Source: CAWAYR01 sp050250875 (GTDB lineage Bacteria; Acidobacteriota; Vicinamibacteria; Vicinamibacterales; UBA2999). From it: DNA of 64,000 nucleotides. The stretch covers positions 364,516 to 428,515 of the forward strand of contig JBFWNV010000003.1 in NCBI GenBank assembly GCA_050250875.1. Reading direction: 5' to 3'. Within the stretch, counting starts at the first letter, position 1; each line of letters opens with the position of its first letter. The position numbers were made by a program, and so were the translations under genes. Below the pieces are notes generated by a model. That model ran no database searches. It saw only the letters and a list, made by a program, of their open reading frames with translations, and was not told the DNA's origin. This document shows positions 34,313-41,728 of this stretch, piece after piece.

Positions 34313-35443
34313 CGCGGCGTCGAGTTCGGCGGCCATCGCCCTGGCCAGGCGCCGGTGCAGGAGGCGGACCTCGTCGAGGGACCAGGCGAAGCCGGCGATG
34401 GCCTCGGTGACGTCGAACACCGGCGTGCCGAGGGCGGTGCGGGCGGCGTCGTAGGCGGCCAGCGCGTCATCGCCGCCGCGGCCGAGCGCTCGGGCCAGGA
34501 GTTCGGCGTGCAGCAGCGCGTCGGTGATGCCGTGCGCGGTCAGCGGGTCCTTGAAGTAGCCGGCGTCGCCGACCAGCGCCCAGCCGGGGCCGTGGCTGCG
34601 CACGAACTGCCCGCGCTGGCCGCCGAAGCCGTGCAGGCCGTGCATCGGCTCGCGGCCGGCCAGACCGTCGGCCAGCCCTGGGTCGAGCGCGGCCAGGACA
34701 CGGCGGAATCCCCCGCCGACGTCGCCGCGGAACGTCGGCGCGAAGCGCGACGCCGGCACGGTGACGAACACGCACGCCGCGTCGTCGGTGGTGGCAATGA
34801 CGCCGACGCAGGCCTCGGTCCCGTAGACCCAGCGATAGCCGTCGCCTGGACAGCCGTCCCAGTGTCCGTAGACGGTGGCCGTGACGGCCTCGCCGGCCCG
34901 CACCACCTCCGCCCCGGCGAGTCTGGCCACCGTGGAGTGGCGGCCGTCGGCGCCGACGACGTATCCGGCGCGCACGTCGTGGGCGCCGCCCTCGCCGTCG
35001 ACGATCGTGGCGCCGACGACCCGGCCGGTCGGGTCGCGCCTGAGACCGGCGAGACGGCTGCCGAATCGCGTCGTGGCCCCGGCCGCGGCGGCGGCCTCGA
35101 CGAGCACCCGGTCGAGCACCGTGCGCCGCGGCGCGTAGAGGGCCGCGACGCCGTGCTTGTCGGGGATGGCGATTTCCAGCGCCTCGCCGCCGTAGACGAA
35201 GGTCGTCCGCCGGATCGCCGGGGTGTTGGCGGCGACGATGGCCGGCAGCACGCCCCAACGATGCAGCTGCACGACGGCGCCGCGCATCAGCGCGTGCGTG
35301 GACAGGGTGTCGGTGCCGGCGGCGCCGCGATCGACGACCAGCACCCGCGCGCCCTGCGCCGCCAGCTGCAAGGCGGTGGCGGCGCCGGCGCAGCGGGCGC
35401 CGACGACGAGGACGTCCACGGCAGTGGGCCATGAGGCAGTCAT
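34187..35443 (-). CDS. FAD-dependent oxidoreductase (geranylgeranyl reductase / PHBH-like)
   Basis: A 418-residue single-component flavoprotein. The Rossmann FAD site VVGARCAGAATALQL is at the start, YVVGADGRHSTVARLAG is the DG motif, and GDAGYFKDPLTAHGITDAL the third FAD motif. The family includes halogenases, hydroxylases and geranylgeranyl reductases, and no residue here decides the substrate. It overlaps the FMO-like gene by ATGA. The last 42 residues are encoded antisense to the kinase gene and are charged and low-complexity, suggesting a 3' extension after loss of an earlier stop. Confidence 0.85.
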   Translation of the reverse strand: MTASWPTAVDVLVVGARCAGAATALQLAAQGARVLVVDRGAAGTDTLSTHALMRGAVVQLHRWGVLPAIVAANTPAIRRTTFVYGGEALEIAIPDKHGVAALYAPRRTVLDRVLVEAAAAAGATTRFGSRLAGLRRDPTGRVVGATIVDGEGGAHDVRAGYVVGADGRHSTVARLAGAEVVRAGEAVTATVYGHWDGCPGDGYRWVYGTEACVGVIATTDDAACVFVTVPASRFAPTFRGDVGGGFRRVLAALDPGLADGLAGREPMHGLHGFGGQRGQFVRSHGPGWALVGDAGYFKDPLTAHGITDALLHAELLARALGRGGDDALAAYDAARTALGTPVFDVTEAIAGFAWSLDEVRLLHRRLARAMAAELDAALAAFGEPAADVAGPVLHDHEVRGAARRGRLAEDEQELTAVR

Positions 35444-36672
35444 GCGGCCGCTCCGTGATGACCGAGGTTGACGGCGATCGCATCGGCCAGCGCGGCGGCG
35501 TCGATCCCGACGCCGTCGAGGAAGCTCGAACTGCGATGACGGAGGAAGTGCAGGCCGAGCGCGAAGAGTCCTGGCGCGGGCGTGTGGCCGTGGCGATGCA
35601 CGATCTCGCCGCGGCGGTCGAGCACCGGCACGTGGAGCCACGGATACCGCCGCTGGAACCCGGTGGCCCACAACACCACCCGGACGCCCTCGGCGTCGAG
35701 ATCGCGGGTATGGACACGGGCGTCGAGAAAGGCCGGCCAGTGCGGCACGAACGGCGGCGCGCCGGCGGCGCCGGCGTGGCGATCGATCCGGCCGAGCAGC
35801 ATGGCCAGCTTCAGGTCGGCGGCGGCGGTGGTGGCGATCAGATCGTCGTCGAACGTCGCCCGCGCGCCGTCGAGCCCGACGAGCCGTCCGACCACGATCG
35901 CTCCCGCGGCGGCCAGTCCCCGCAGGTCGATCGTCTCGTGGCTGGGCCGGCCCACCAGCTGGAGCGATGGCTGCGCCCGCGACGCCACCACGTCGTGGAC
36001 GACGTCGGCCGGCTCGCGCAGGATGCCGAGGCGATCGAACCACCGGAACAGGTCGTGGCCGCGGTAGAGCCGTGGCACGCGGGTGTGCTGTCCGGTGGCC
36101 ACGATCACCCGCCGGCCGGCGCGGACGAGTTCGTCGGCGATCTGCAGCCCCGAGGCCGAGGCGCCCACCACCAGCACGCCGCCAGGCGGCAACGCCTCGG
36201 GCGAACGGTAGTCGCCGGGCACGACCGCCGTGAGGTGCGCGGCGGCCCGGGCGGCGAGCGCGGGCACGAACGGCGTGTCGCAGTGCCCGGTGGCGACGAC
36301 CACCTGACGCGCGCGCCAGCTGCCGGCCGTCGTGTGGACCTCGTAGCCATCACCGGTCGCAAGCACCGACTCGACGGCGACGCCGCACTCGAGCGGCACG
36401 TGCGATGCCCGCGCGTACCGCTCGAGGAAGGTCACGACGTCGGCGACGCGCATGTAGCCGTCGCGATCCGGCCCGTCGTAGGCGGCGCCGGGCAGCCGGG
36501 TCATCCAGTTGGGGGTGAGCAGCCGCAGCGAGTGCCACCGCTCACGCCGCCACCGCTCGGCGACCTCGCCGCGTTCGAGCACGACGTGGTCGATGCGCCG
36601 GTCGGACAGGCAGCGGCTCATCGCCAGGCCCGCCTGTCCGCCGCCGACGACCAGCGTGTCGATCGATCGCAT
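35440..36672 (-). CDS. flavin-containing monooxygenase-like protein (CzcO-like)
   Basis: A 410-residue protein with two dinucleotide-binding motifs: VVGGGQAGLAMSRCL for FAD at residue 9 and VVGASASGLQIADEL for NADPH. Between them is a segment like the FMO/CzcO group (ERWHSLRLLTPNWMTRLPG). The C-terminal part has VVLWATGFQRRYPW, the ATG motif of the family. Typical substrates are soft nucleophiles such as sulfur or nitrogen compounds or ketones, but none can be assigned. Middle gene of a three-gene operon, 9 bases after osmC-like. Confidence 0.9.
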   Translation of the reverse strand: MRSIDTLVVGGGQAGLAMSRCLSDRRIDHVVLERGEVAERWRRERWHSLRLLTPNWMTRLPGAAYDGPDRDGYMRVADVVTFLERYARASHVPLECGVAVESVLATGDGYEVHTTAGSWRARQVVVATGHCDTPFVPALAARAAAHLTAVVPGDYRSPEALPPGGVLVVGASASGLQIADELVRAGRRVIVATGQHTRVPRLYRGHDLFRWFDRLGILREPADVVHDVVASRAQPSLQLVGRPSHETIDLRGLAAAGAIVVGRLVGLDGARATFDDDLIATTAAADLKLAMLLGRIDRHAGAAGAPPFVPHWPAFLDARVHTRDLDAEGVRVVLWATGFQRRYPWLHVPVLDRRGEIVHRHGHTPAPGLFALGLHFLRHRSSSFLDGVGIDAAALADAIAVNLGHHGAAA

Positions 36673-36681
36673 GACCGGCTC

Positions 36682-37266
36682 CTACGCCGCGGCGACCGTC
36701 AGCTCGACCGGCACGCCGTTGGTGAGCACGTCGTAGACGGCCGACCGCGCCTTGGCCTGGGCGACGATTCGTTCGAGCACCTCGGCCGGGGCGTCGCCGG
36801 CAATCGCGACCTTCAGGCGCAGCCGCTGGTAGCCGTTGCGGACCTCGTTCGACAGCCCGAGTATGCCCTGCAGGTCGATGTCGCCTTCGATCGTCGACTC
36901 GACCGAGGTGAGCCGAACGCCGCGGGCCGCCGCGATGTTGCCGATGCCGGCGGTGATGCACGACGCCAGGCCGTGCAGCAGGAACTCGACCGGCGTCGGG
37001 CCACGGTCGGCGCCGACCAGCACCGCCGGGTGATCGGCGCGATAGGTGAACGTGGCGGCGTGCTCGTGCCGGCCGCCAGCGCCGTCGAACGCCTCGATGG
37101 TGGTCTCGCTGCAGGTGCCTTCGACCCAGCGGTTGCGGGCGCGGAAGCGGAACGCGGCGAGCGCCGGCGCGCCTTTGACGGCGTCGATGGTGGCAAAGAG
37201 CGCGGGGGTGTTGACGCCGTTCATCGGCGCCGGAACGGGACGGGGCGTGGCAGCAGCGGTTGACAT
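36682..37266 (-). CDS. OsmC family protein
   Basis: A 194-residue OsmC/Ohr-fold protein. It shows PTPVEFLLHGLASCITAGI with the second redox Cys and a Cys in EGTCSETTIEAFDG at the first position, consistent with thiol-dependent peroxidase activity. The ATG at 37266 is preceded by GGAGG five bases upstream. It heads an operon with two flavoproteins, suggesting a joint role in handling reactive or electrophilic compounds, which is inference. Confidence 0.9.
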   Translation of the reverse strand: MSTAAATPRPVPAPMNGVNTPALFATIDAVKGAPALAAFRFRARNRWVEGTCSETTIEAFDGAGGRHEHAATFTYRADHPAVLVGADRGPTPVEFLLHGLASCITAGIGNIAAARGVRLTSVESTIEGDIDLQGILGLSNEVRNGYQRLRLKVAIAGDAPAEVLERIVAQAKARSAVYDVLTNGVPVELTVAAA

Positions 37267-37338
37267 CGGATCCTCCAGGGCGCCGCGTCAGTGCAGCGCG
37301 TCTGCTGGGATCACGATGGCGGCGGTCCGAACCCGCCA

Positions 37339-37394
37339 TGGGGTCAGACCCCTTTCTGGCCCGGCCCTGAATAGGGGTCTGACCCCTGTCTGGC
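37339..37394. repeat. REP-like pair of GGGGTCAGACCCC palindromes
   Basis: Two near-palindromic 13-mers, GGGGTCAGACCCC (37340-37352) and its exact reverse complement GGGGTCTGACCCC (37374-37386), each followed by a TTCTGGC/GTCTGGC tail. They sit upstream of the OsmC operon and can fold as two small hairpins or one large one. The arrangement resembles a bacterial REP/BIME unit. The rest of 37267-37420 shows nothing else. Confidence 0.7.
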
Positions 37395-37420
37395 TCCAGC
37401 CAGAGTTGCGGCAGAAACGG

Positions 37421-39934
37421 CTAACGGATCTCGGTCCAGCGGGCGCCGCCGGCGATGGCCCGCCGCACACAGCGCTCCGCGCGGCTGTAAGCCACGCGAT
37501 GCGCGCCGGCCGTGATCGGCCTGAGCAGCTCGACATCGGCCGGACAGCGCACGCGGCCGCCGTCCACCGCGGCGGGTGTGTCCCCGGCGGCGAACAGCAT
37601 CGCGACCCCCTCCCGCACCCACACCGGACGCGATGCCAGGGCCGCGTCGACGACGACGTGGGCCACCTCGTGGCGCAGGGTGGACTCGAGAATGCCGCGC
37701 TGGCGCAGCGTGCCAATCGGGAGCAGATCGATGACCCGGCCGACCGTGGCCCCTGCCACCCACCACGGCTGGCCGGTCGCGCGGCCGAAGCTCTCGATCG
37801 TGGGATGCACGGTGATGGTCAGGCCGCGCGGCTCGCCGACGCCGGCGCGGGCGGCGATATCGGCACGAACGCGGCGCAGCAAGCCGGTGATCGCCGCCCG
37901 TTCGCGCTCCTCGGCCGCGGGCAGCGCCAGCTTGATGTCCGGATCGCCGCCCGGGGCCACCGGTGCGGCAGGCGGCACCGGCCGCGGCGGCGCGGCCTCG
38001 ACCACGGCCGGCGTCTCCGCCGGCGGCCCGTCGCTGATCGCCAGATCGCCGAAATACGCGCGGAGGATCTGTGCGGCCGACTCCCCGCGAGCGGCGCGGC
38101 GGCCGGCGCCGATGACGCACAGGCCGACGCCGTGGCCGAAGCCGACACCGCGGAAGCGATACCCGGCCGCCGTGCGCGTCACCTCGAAGGCGGTGCTGCG
38201 CAGCCACTGCCAGCCGAGCGTCCTGCCGACGGCCATGCGCAGTTCGTGGGCGGAAATCTCAGCCGGTGAGAAGCCCTCGGCATGCAGAGTGCCGGCGCGG
38301 CGCGAGGTCGTGCGGTCGACGACGCGCAGGCCGCGCAGCCGCTGGCCGTGCAGGCCGGCGGCGCGCAGCGCGCGCTCGAGCTGATCGGCCCGCAGTTGGC
38401 TGCTCCAGGCCGGTTGGTCCTCGCACGCGTCGTCGCGGGCGGCCTCGGGCCGGTAGTCGGAGGCGCCGGGCCACACCTCCGAGGCCAGCGCCGGGATGCC
38501 GCCGCAGAGGGCCGAGTAGTAGACGAACGCCGGCTGGCCGCCATCGAGCAGCAACCGGCCGGCCGTGGCGAGCGCCGCCTGACGAGCCACGGGAATCGAC
38601 GGGCGCATCACCTGGCAATGCGTGGTGTCGCACAGATCGAAGCCTTCGGCGCGGTGACGATGACGGTTCGCCGCCGCGAACGTGCGGATGACGATCGCCA
38701 GGGCGTCGTGCGCGGCGCGGCCGGCGCGCGGCTCGCCCTCGCCCGAGATGACGCGGGCGACGTACTCCTCGATCGCCAGGGTGCGCGCGTGGACCACGCC
38801 GTCGGCGTTGGTGACGCCGATGCGGATGGTCTGCCCGCCGCTGGCGGCGCGCAGATCGGCGTCGGAGACACGGGCGGGCACGGCGCCAGGGTCCGATCCA
38901 GCCGTCGACCTCGACTCCGGCACGGCGGCGACGCGCGGCGACGGCGGCGCTGCCACGGCCGGCGGCGGCGTCCGCGGCGGGGACGCGGGGAGTGGCCGGA
39001 CGGCGGGCGGTGCCGGCGCGGGCGCGGTGGCCACTGCCGGCCCTGGCGCAACCCGCACCGGCGCGGCCGCCGCTGGCGTCGCCGGTTCCGGCGCCGGGGC
39101 GGCCGAGGTCACACGCGGCGGCGGAAACAGCAGTCGGCCCGCCAGCTCGGCCGCATCGATTCCGGCGCCGCCGGGCGCCACGACCATCGCCGACGACGCC
39201 GTCGGATCGGCGGCCGCGAACACCACCGCGAGACCCAGCGACCGGCCGCCCGGCATCGGCGCCGTGCCGGTCTTGGCCAGCGCACCCGCCGGCGCGCCCC
39301 ACGCACTCGCCGACCCATATTCGACGGCGCCGCGCATGCCGGCCCGCACTACGGCCCGCGCCGCTGGCGTCAGCGGCATGGGCGGGGCCCCGGCGCCGAT
39401 GGTCCGGGCAACAGCCGCGCGCAGCGCCCGCGGCGTGGTCCTCGGTCCCGCGAGGCCGACGACCGCGCTGGCCCACGGCACCGTGTCGGCGATCGGCTCG
39501 AGCCCGGCTCTCCGGCGGATGTAGTTGAGCGCGAAGCGCGGCAGGCGCGCCGAAAGCCGGACGAAGTAGTCGTTGCACGAGTACGCCAGCGCCTCGGCCG
39601 GCGTCAGCGGCCGCTTCAGGTCGGGGTGTGAGCACACGAAGCGACGCCCGTCGGCGGTGGCGACCCGCCGGCAGACATGGGTGTCGGTCTCCCGCACCAC
39701 GCCCGCCTCGACCGCCGCCGCCAGGGCGAATACCTTGGCGATCGAGCCGGGCAGCACCGGCGTGTCGAGCACCGACGCCCGCGCCTCGAGCTGCGAGCGC
39801 CCGGCGCCGTCGGTCACCAGCGCGGCCGCCTCGGCCGGCACCCGCAGCTCCGGTGCCTGGGCGCGCAGCCCGATGGCCGTCAGCCAGACGGCCACGGCCA
39901 GCGCCAGCGCGGCGTGGCCGCAGCGGCCCGTCAC
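37421..39934 (-). CDS. three-domain cell-wall protein: penicillin-binding transpeptidase, SpoIID and HExxH peptidase
   Basis: An 837-residue exported protein. The GTG start at 39934 overlaps the SET gene stop by GTGA and is preferred to an ATG at 39967. Signal peptide 1-26. Domain 1 (about 30-260) has all penicillin-binding motifs: SIAK at Ser64-Lys67, SCN at 119-121 and KTGT at 221-224. A Pro/Ala-rich linker (about 274-350) leads to a SpoIID domain (about 368-640) with VISGEGEP (Glu399 as likely catalytic residue), FDLCDTTHCQVM and GVGFGHGVGLC. The C-terminal domain (about 680-837) has HEVAH at 755-759 and a downstream Glu775, as in gluzincins. Cross-linking, glycan cleavage and peptide hydrolysis could thus sit in one chain; activity is inference. 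Confidence 0.85.
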   Translation of the reverse strand: MTGRCGHAALALAVAVWLTAIGLRAQAPELRVPAEAAALVTDGAGRSQLEARASVLDTPVLPGSIAKVFALAAAVEAGVVRETDTHVCRRVATADGRRFVCSHPDLKRPLTPAEALAYSCNDYFVRLSARLPRFALNYIRRRAGLEPIADTVPWASAVVGLAGPRTTPRALRAAVARTIGAGAPPMPLTPAARAVVRAGMRGAVEYGSASAWGAPAGALAKTGTAPMPGGRSLGLAVVFAAADPTASSAMVVAPGGAGIDAAELAGRLLFPPPRVTSAAPAPEPATPAAAAPVRVAPGPAVATAPAPAPPAVRPLPASPPRTPPPAVAAPPSPRVAAVPESRSTAGSDPGAVPARVSDADLRAASGGQTIRIGVTNADGVVHARTLAIEEYVARVISGEGEPRAGRAAHDALAIVIRTFAAANRHRHRAEGFDLCDTTHCQVMRPSIPVARQAALATAGRLLLDGGQPAFVYYSALCGGIPALASEVWPGASDYRPEAARDDACEDQPAWSSQLRADQLERALRAAGLHGQRLRGLRVVDRTTSRRAGTLHAEGFSPAEISAHELRMAVGRTLGWQWLRSTAFEVTRTAAGYRFRGVGFGHGVGLCVIGAGRRAARGESAAQILRAYFGDLAISDGPPAETPAVVEAAPPRPVPPAAPVAPGGDPDIKLALPAAEERERAAITGLLRRVRADIAARAGVGEPRGLTITVHPTIESFGRATGQPWWVAGATVGRVIDLLPIGTLRQRGILESTLRHEVAHVVVDAALASRPVWVREGVAMLFAAGDTPAAVDGGRVRCPADVELLRPITAGAHRVAYSRAERCVRRAIAGGARWTEIR

Positions 39935-40353
39935 AGCTTGGTCTTGCAGCCGGGCTTGCAGCGACATGGGATGGTCTTGTCGCCCTCGGTGTTGTAGTCG
40001 TAGGTCAACTCGTCACCCGGCTCGATGCGTTTGGCGGCGCGGATCCAGATCGTTTTGGTCTTCTCGTCCACCGCGCTGTAGCAGTTGGGTGCGCACGAGT
40101 GGTTGATGAAGCGGGCGACGTTGCCGCCGACGTTGGCGTCGCGCGACCACCGCGAGTTGACGCGGAACACCCAGATACAGCCCTGGTTCAGGTAGCGATC
40201 CTCGCGGGCGTCGCTCTGCTTGTTGGTGATGAGCTCGCCCGCGTAGTCGACGATGATCTTGTTCTTGTTGATGGGTTCGGCCGCGAACACGCCCCAGCCG
40301 TGGAGCTTCGAGCGCCTGCGGACGATCTTCGGAAACGTCAACGACGACGGCAT
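39931..40353 (-). CDS. SET-domain lysine methyltransferase-like protein
   Basis: A 140-residue SET domain protein. Seen: SKLHGWGVFAAEPI (GWG motif for SAM), VDYAGELI, GNVARFINHSCAPNCY (NHS motif with the pseudoknot), GDELTYDY, and a post-SET CRCKPGCKTK. The post-SET zinc Cys set (three Cys plus one in NHSC) is complete. This is the usual size of a minimal bacterial SET protein, which methylates lysines in protein targets; the target is unknown. The upstream TACACT -10 suggests a leaderless transcript. It overlaps the cell-wall gene downstream. Confidence 0.93.
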   Translation of the reverse strand: MPSSLTFPKIVRRRSKLHGWGVFAAEPINKNKIIVDYAGELITNKQSDAREDRYLNQGCIWVFRVNSRWSRDANVGGNVARFINHSCAPNCYSAVDEKTKTIWIRAAKRIEPGDELTYDYNTEGDKTIPCRCKPGCKTKL

Positions 40354-40362
40354 GCGAGCGAC

Positions 40363-40368
40363 AGTGTA
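40363..40368 (-). promoter_or_regulatory. -10 element TACACT, short-leader start of the SET gene
   Basis: TACACT on the minus strand ends 9 bases before the ATG at 40353. No Shine-Dalgarno is visible. Confidence 0.45.
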
Positions 40369-40500
40369 GCAGGCCGCCGCCGCCGGCGTCTTCCGGCCGC
40401 CGCGCCGGTCATGCGGCCTCGCCATGCGATCGATGGCACCGATGCGGCCGCTGAGGTAGAGTGAACGCCGTTCCCGGCCACCGCCGGAGGAGGCAGCATC

Positions 40501-41667
40501 GTGCGAAGACTCGCAGCGACCGTTCTCATCGGACTCGTGGGCATGGGAGGCAGCAGCATGACGGCGCAGATCCAGCGATGGGGCGGCCCCGCGCAGTTCC
40601 CGTTCAGCGCCGCGACCAAGGCCGACGGCCTCGTCTACGTGGCCGGCACGATCGTCGCCGAGGGCGACATCCGCAACCAGACGCGGCGCGTCCTCGAGAG
40701 CATCGACCAGACCCTGCAGAAGGCCGGCTCGAGCCTGGCCAATGCCGCGTCGATGCACGTCTACCTCAAGAGCGCCGGCGACTTCGCGGCGATGAACGAG
40801 GTGTATCGCACCTTCTGGAAGGCCGATCCGCCGGTGCGCACGACCATCGTCGCCGACTTCGTCGTGCCCAACGCGCTCATCGAGATCTCGGCCGTGGCGG
40901 TGCCCAACGGCGGCCCGCGGCAGGTGATCCACCCGGGCGACTGGATGAAGTCGCCCAACCCCTACAGCTACGGGATCAGGAGCGGCAACACGCTCTTCAT
41001 GGCCGGCCTGGTGGCCCGAAACGGCAAGGACAACAGCGTCGTCAGCGGCGACATGACGGTGCAGACCAAGGCCGTGCTCGACAACGGCGCCGCCATCCTC
41101 AAGGCGGCCGGCATGGGCCTCGAGCACGTCGTCAGCTCGCGCGTGTTCATCACCGACGTGGCCCAGTTCCAGGCGATGAACGAGGTCTACCGCACCTACT
41201 TCCCGAAAGACCCGCCGGCGCGGGCAACGGTCGTGGCGCCGCTCATGGGTGGCCAGTCGGTGGTCGAGATCACGATGACCGCGGTCAACGCGCCGAAGCA
41301 GGCCTTCACGACGCCGGCCGCCGACGGCACGCCCGGCAAGCCGAGCCCGATCCTGAGCAGCGCCATCAAGGTCGGCAACCGGCTCTACCTGTCGGGGATG
41401 CTCGGGAACACGCCGGCGACCAAGGGCAACATGGAGGCGCAGACGCGCGAGACGCTGGCCCGCATCGGCCGCACGCTGACCGCCGCCGGCTACGGCTGGG
41501 GTGATCTGGTCGACGGCATCGTCTACATCACCGACACGGCCCAGTTCGACCAGATGAACGCCGGCTACCGGTCGACGGTGAAGGAGCTGCCGGCGCGGGC
41601 CACCGTCAAGGCCGGCCTGGTCAACGCCGACGGGCTGGTCGAGATCATGTTCGTCGCGTCGAAGTAG
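40501..41667 (+). CDS. single-chain triple RidA (YjgF/UK114) protein
   Basis: A 388-residue exported protein made of three successive RidA domains (about 22-133, 137-262 and 268-388). RidA normally works as a homotrimer, deaminating reactive enamine/imine intermediates. Each repeat keeps the Arg that binds the carboxylate (PPVRTTIV, PPARATVV, LPARATVK) and the terminal Glu strand (LIEISAVAV, VVEITMTAV, LVEIMFVAS). The GTG start at 40501 has GGAGGAGG upstream and a TAGAGT -10 at 40457-40462. Residues 1-22 look like a weak signal peptide. Three active domains in one chain suggest a monomeric pseudo-trimer. Confidence 0.88.
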   Translation: MRRLAATVLIGLVGMGGSSMTAQIQRWGGPAQFPFSAATKADGLVYVAGTIVAEGDIRNQTRRVLESIDQTLQKAGSSLANAASMHVYLKSAGDFAAMNEVYRTFWKADPPVRTTIVADFVVPNALIEISAVAVPNGGPRQVIHPGDWMKSPNPYSYGIRSGNTLFMAGLVARNGKDNSVVSGDMTVQTKAVLDNGAAILKAAGMGLEHVVSSRVFITDVAQFQAMNEVYRTYFPKDPPARATVVAPLMGGQSVVEITMTAVNAPKQAFTTPAADGTPGKPSPILSSAIKVGNRLYLSGMLGNTPATKGNMEAQTRETLARIGRTLTAAGYGWGDLVDGIVYITDTAQFDQMNAGYRSTVKELPARATVKAGLVNADGLVEIMFVASK

Positions 41668-41727
41668 AACCGCTCGGAAGCTCTGAAAAGCTGTTCTACG
41701 CCCGCAGGGCGGAGCTTCAGCTCCGCC
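41664..41727. terminator. two hairpins between convergent genes
   Basis: GTAGAAC/GTTCTAC at 41664-41670 and 41693-41699 enclose a smaller AGCT/AGCT pair. Then GGCGGAGC/GCTCCGCC at 41708-41715 and 41720-41727 form a perfect 8-bp stem with a TTCA loop. They lie between the RidA and propeller genes, so they probably act as a bidirectional terminator. No long T-tract. Confidence 0.55.
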
Positions 41728-41728
41728 T

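Noticed and set aside
39935..39967. ATG at 39967 as the start of the three-domain wall protein
   Set aside because: It would overlap the SET gene by 37 bases and extend the signal peptide with polar residues; the GTG at 39934 gives the usual 4-base overlap.
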